From Pirellulales bacterium (GTDB lineage Bacteria; Planctomycetota; Planctomycetia; Pirellulales; JAEUIK01), in NCBI GenBank assembly GCA_019636335.1, contig JAHBXR010000020.1, positions 1 through 64,000 on the forward strand: a DNA stretch of 64,000 bases, written 5' to 3'. The notes beneath the pieces were generated by a model. It saw only the letters and a list, made by a program, of their open reading frames with translations. It was not told where the DNA came from and did no database searches. A program made the translations under genes and the position numbers. The number at the start of each line of letters is the position of its first letter. Position 1 is the first letter of the stretch. Shown piece by piece: positions 61,885 to 64,000 of the stretch.

Positions 61885-63351
61885 ATGCGTTGGCTCCTAA
61901 CGGCCGCACTCGCGCTCGCGTGCCAGATGTCGGTCGGCTTCGCGCCCCTCACGGCACGAGCTGCTGACGATACGCTTTCGCTCGGCACGCGCCGCGAGCT
62001 CTTCGTCGATGCTTCGCGCATCGAGCGGCTCGACCGTGTGGCACTCAAGCTGCACGAGCCCTGTCACGCCGGCGCGGCCCTCGCCTTCGACCATCCCTGG
62101 GAAGGTCCCTTCTGCGGCTACGTCACCCTCTTTCGCGATGGCGACAAGTTCCGCATGTACTACCGCGGCATGCACGAGGCAGACGCCGATGGCTCGCCGG
62201 GCGAAACCACCTGTTACGCCGAAAGCACCGACGGCATCCATTGGGAAAAACCCAACCTCGGCCTCTTCGAAGTGCAAGGCACCCGCGAGAACAACGTCGT
62301 GCTGGCCGACGCCGCGCCGGCCACACATAACTTCGCCCCCTTTCTCGATACCCGGCCCGACGTACCCGCCGACGAGCGTTACAAGGCGCTGGGGGGCACC
62401 GCGCAGAGCGGCCTGATCGCCTACGTCTCGGCCGACGGTCTGCGCTGGCGCCCCCTCCAGGCCGATCCCGTCTTCCAAGACAGCGGTTGGGTCTTCGACT
62501 CGCAGAACAACGCCTGCTGGTCCGAGGCCGAGCAGTGCTACGTCCTCTACTATCGCAAGTCGCCCGAAAAAGTCCGCTCGATCGCCCGCGCCACGAGTCC
62601 CGATTTTCGTTCCTGGACCGCCGGCGAGATGATGGACTTCGGCCCCGCGCCGGTCGAGCATCTCTACACGAACCAGACGCAGCCCTACCACCGGGCGCCG
62701 CAATACTACATCGGCGTGGCGGCCCGCTTCCTGCCCGGCCGGCAGGTAATCACCGCCGAAGAGGCCCAGCAGATCGGCGTCAACCCGAAGTACTTCGGCG
62801 ATGTCTCCGACGCCGTGCTCCTCACCAGCCGCGGCGGGCTGCGGTACGACCGCGCCTTCGCCGAAGCGTTCGTCCGACCTGGCCCCGGCCTCGAGAATTG
62901 GGTCTCGCGCACCAACTACCCGGCGCGGGGCATCCTCGACACCGGCCCCCACGAAATGTCCCTCTACGTGCAAAAGAACTACGGTCAGCCCACCGCCCGA
63001 CTCGACCGCTACACGCTTCGACCCGACGGTTTTATCTCGGCCCATGCCCCCTACGCGGGCGGCGAGCTGGTGACCAAACCTTTCACGTTCGGCGGGACGG
63101 ACGAGATCCAAGCCTTGCGTCTGAACTTCGCCACGTCGGCCGCCGGGGGGATCAAGGTCGAACTGCAAGATGCCGCCGGCAAGCCGATTCCTGGCTTCAC
63201 CCTCGACGAATCGATCGAGCTGGTGGGCGACGACCTCGACCGCGCGGTAAGCTGGAAATCGAGCCCGCAGCTCCACAAGCTCGCCGGCCAACCGGTCCGC
63301 CTGCGATTCGTCATGCACGACGCCGACCTGTACGCGTTCCAGTTCCGCTAG
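61885..63351 (+). CDS. Secreted five-bladed-propeller glycosidase-like protein
   Basis: The protein has 488 residues. The ATG at 61885 is set by AGGAGG 6 nt upstream and the signal peptide WLLTAALALACQMSVGFA. The body matches planctomycete GH32/GH43-type propellers: GYVTLFRDGDKFRMYYRGMH, YAESTDGIHWEKPNLGLF, CWSEAEQCYVLYYRKSPEK and SRGGLRYDRAF. The final 110 residues form a beta-sandwich (GGIKVELQDAAGKPIPGF, LRFVMHDADLYAFQFR). The catalytic acids were not established, so it may be a lectin-like relative. The stop codon is followed directly by family-3 repeat sequence. Confidence 0.8.
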   Translation: MRWLLTAALALACQMSVGFAPLTARAADDTLSLGTRRELFVDASRIERLDRVALKLHEPCHAGAALAFDHPWEGPFCGYVTLFRDGDKFRMYYRGMHEADADGSPGETTCYAESTDGIHWEKPNLGLFEVQGTRENNVVLADAAPATHNFAPFLDTRPDVPADERYKALGGTAQSGLIAYVSADGLRWRPLQADPVFQDSGWVFDSQNNACWSEAEQCYVLYYRKSPEKVRSIARATSPDFRSWTAGEMMDFGPAPVEHLYTNQTQPYHRAPQYYIGVAARFLPGRQVITAEEAQQIGVNPKYFGDVSDAVLLTSRGGLRYDRAFAEAFVRPGPGLENWVSRTNYPARGILDTGPHEMSLYVQKNYGQPTARLDRYTLRPDGFISAHAPYAGGELVTKPFTFGGTDEIQALRLNFATSAAGGIKVELQDAAGKPIPGFTLDESIELVGDDLDRAVSWKSSPQLHKLAGQPVRLRFVMHDADLYAFQFR

Positions 63352-63370
63352 AGTGGCCAGTGCAATGCTC

Positions 63371-63388
63371 CCTAACCCCTGACCACTA
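63371..63388. repeat. Half-copy of family-3 repeat
   Basis: CCTAACCCCTGACCACTA matches, in reverse complement, the core of the repeat at 42845-42877 (TTAGTGGTCAGGGG region). It lies between the propeller gene stop and the next start. Confidence 0.5.
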
Positions 63389-63396
63389 TTCCCTGA

Positions 63397-64000
63397 ATGC
63401 AACCTCTCACCTGCCAGTACTGCCGCCAGCGTTTCACCCCCACGCCGTGGGAAGAGCCGGTGACGTGCCCGCACTGTGGCGAGGAGCTCACGAGCGAGGC
63501 GGCCACCGACACCATGCGCACGGTGGCGCGCGTCTCGAATCTCGCCGAGGTGGGATACTTCGAAGAAGTGCTGCAGGCGGCCGGCATCGAGACCAAGATT
63601 CTCGAGCACGACGACTACAACGCCGTCAGTGGCGACTGGAGCCGTACCTACGTCTTGCGCGTCGACCAGCAGCGGGCCGATGAGGCGGTCACGCTGCTCG
63701 AACGCGCGCTCGCGGCAACCACCGACGTGGACGACACCGAACGCATCCGGCCGGCCAACACACCAGGCCGTTTCACCTCGGCCGGCATCATCGCCCTGCT
63801 CGGCGGGGCCTTCCTGGTGCTCCTCTATATCGGCGCGGACCACCGCCGCGATCTGCTCGAAGGGGTGCGACTCCCCGAAGAACAAGCCGCCGGCCCGCGC
63901 CCCGCCCTCTGGCGTGCGCTCGCCGAAGAGCAAACGCCCCTCAGTTCCCCCCTCGACGGCAAGCGTCCCCGCCGACGAATCTACTACGACCAGGAAGGGG
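63397..64000 (+). CDS. Zinc-ribbon and DUF2007-type membrane protein (3-prime truncated by window)
   Basis: This gene runs off the window end; 201 codons are visible. It begins MQPLTCQYCRQRFTPTPWEE with a CxxC...CxxC zinc ribbon (Cys6, Cys9, Cys25, Cys28). A domain of the DUF2007 (putative signal-transducing) type follows: VSNLAEVGYFEEVLQAAGIE, KILEHDDYNAVSG and RVDQQRADEAVTLLERAL. One membrane helix (TSAGIIALLGGAFLVLLYIG, residues 128-147) and a polar tail follow. It may be a small membrane-bound regulator, but its partner is unknown. Confidence 0.8.
   Translation, partial: MQPLTCQYCRQRFTPTPWEEPVTCPHCGEELTSEAATDTMRTVARVSNLAEVGYFEEVLQAAGIETKILEHDDYNAVSGDWSRTYVLRVDQQRADEAVTLLERALAATTDVDDTERIRPANTPGRFTSAGIIALLGGAFLVLLYIGADHRRDLLEGVRLPEEQAAGPRPALWRALAEEQTPLSSPLDGKRPRRRIYYDQEG

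Overview
This window is a GC-rich bacterial chromosome segment, most likely from a planctomycete of the Pirellulales group. The indicators are a DUF1501 protein with a twin-arginine signal, a secreted iduronate-type sulfatase, a giant PVC-type CxxCH protein with HEAT repeats, an OprP-like porin, a DUF1559-like protein, a PEP-CTERM protein, a cysteine-rich secreted protein and several secreted glycan- or ester-active proteins. No rRNA, tRNA, CRISPR array, prophage or intact insertion sequence was seen. All functional calls come from reading motifs by eye; no database search was run.

Layout. 0-4 kb (minus): a coupled operon of a TPR-AAA+ ATPase and two paralogous TPR membrane proteins. 4.2-7.2 kb (minus): secreted esterase and carbon-nitrogen hydrolase. 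7.4-12.8 kb (plus): a compact operon of secreted esterase, saccharopine-dehydrogenase-like enzyme, sialidase, Tat-type pyruvyl transferase and LamG protein. 13-19 kb: acyl-CoA dehydrogenase, PEP-CTERM protein, hemerythrin-like protein, rpsR, prfB (programmed +1 frameshift) and a small lipoprotein. 19-32 kb: GT39/83-type membrane glycosyltransferase, DUF1559-like protein, sulfatase, DUF1501 protein, CheY-like receiver, STN-like protein, HEAT/TPR protein, XRE regulator, Cys-rich protein and porin. 32-45 kb: ispG, the PVC CxxCH protein, bioD, agmatine-to-putrescine genes (aguB-aguA), a HicB/HicA-like pair, a dynamin-like GTPase, a degenerate enolase-superfamily protein and ispH. 45-64 kb: HupE/UreJ permease, nucleosidase, second large membrane glycosyltransferase, DHDPS-family aldolase, histidine kinase, excisionase-HTH receiver protein, mnmG, a SNF2 helicase with a coupled partner, a coiled-coil protein, PQQ-propeller protein, alpha/beta hydrolase, a propeller glycosidase-like protein and a zinc-ribbon/DUF2007 gene cut by the window edge.

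Functional links. The sulfatase, sialidase, esterases, porin and PVC cytochrome fit a lifestyle of degrading complex sulfated or decorated polysaccharides. IspG and IspH are both iron-sulfur enzymes of the MEP isoprenoid pathway. AguA and AguB convert agmatine to putrescine.

The most unusual material lies in the intergenic DNA. At least six kinds of dispersed palindromic repeat are visible. Two look like REP/REPIN elements: an 80-bp element that begins with GTAG and carries two hairpins, and an element of about 87 bp present four times whose hairpin stems change in a compensatory way. Several copies begin exactly at a stop codon. Other points of interest are the TPR-AAA operon, a receiver protein with an N-terminal excisionase-type HTH, an enolase-superfamily protein without its catalytic residues and a pyruvyl transferase with a Tat signal.
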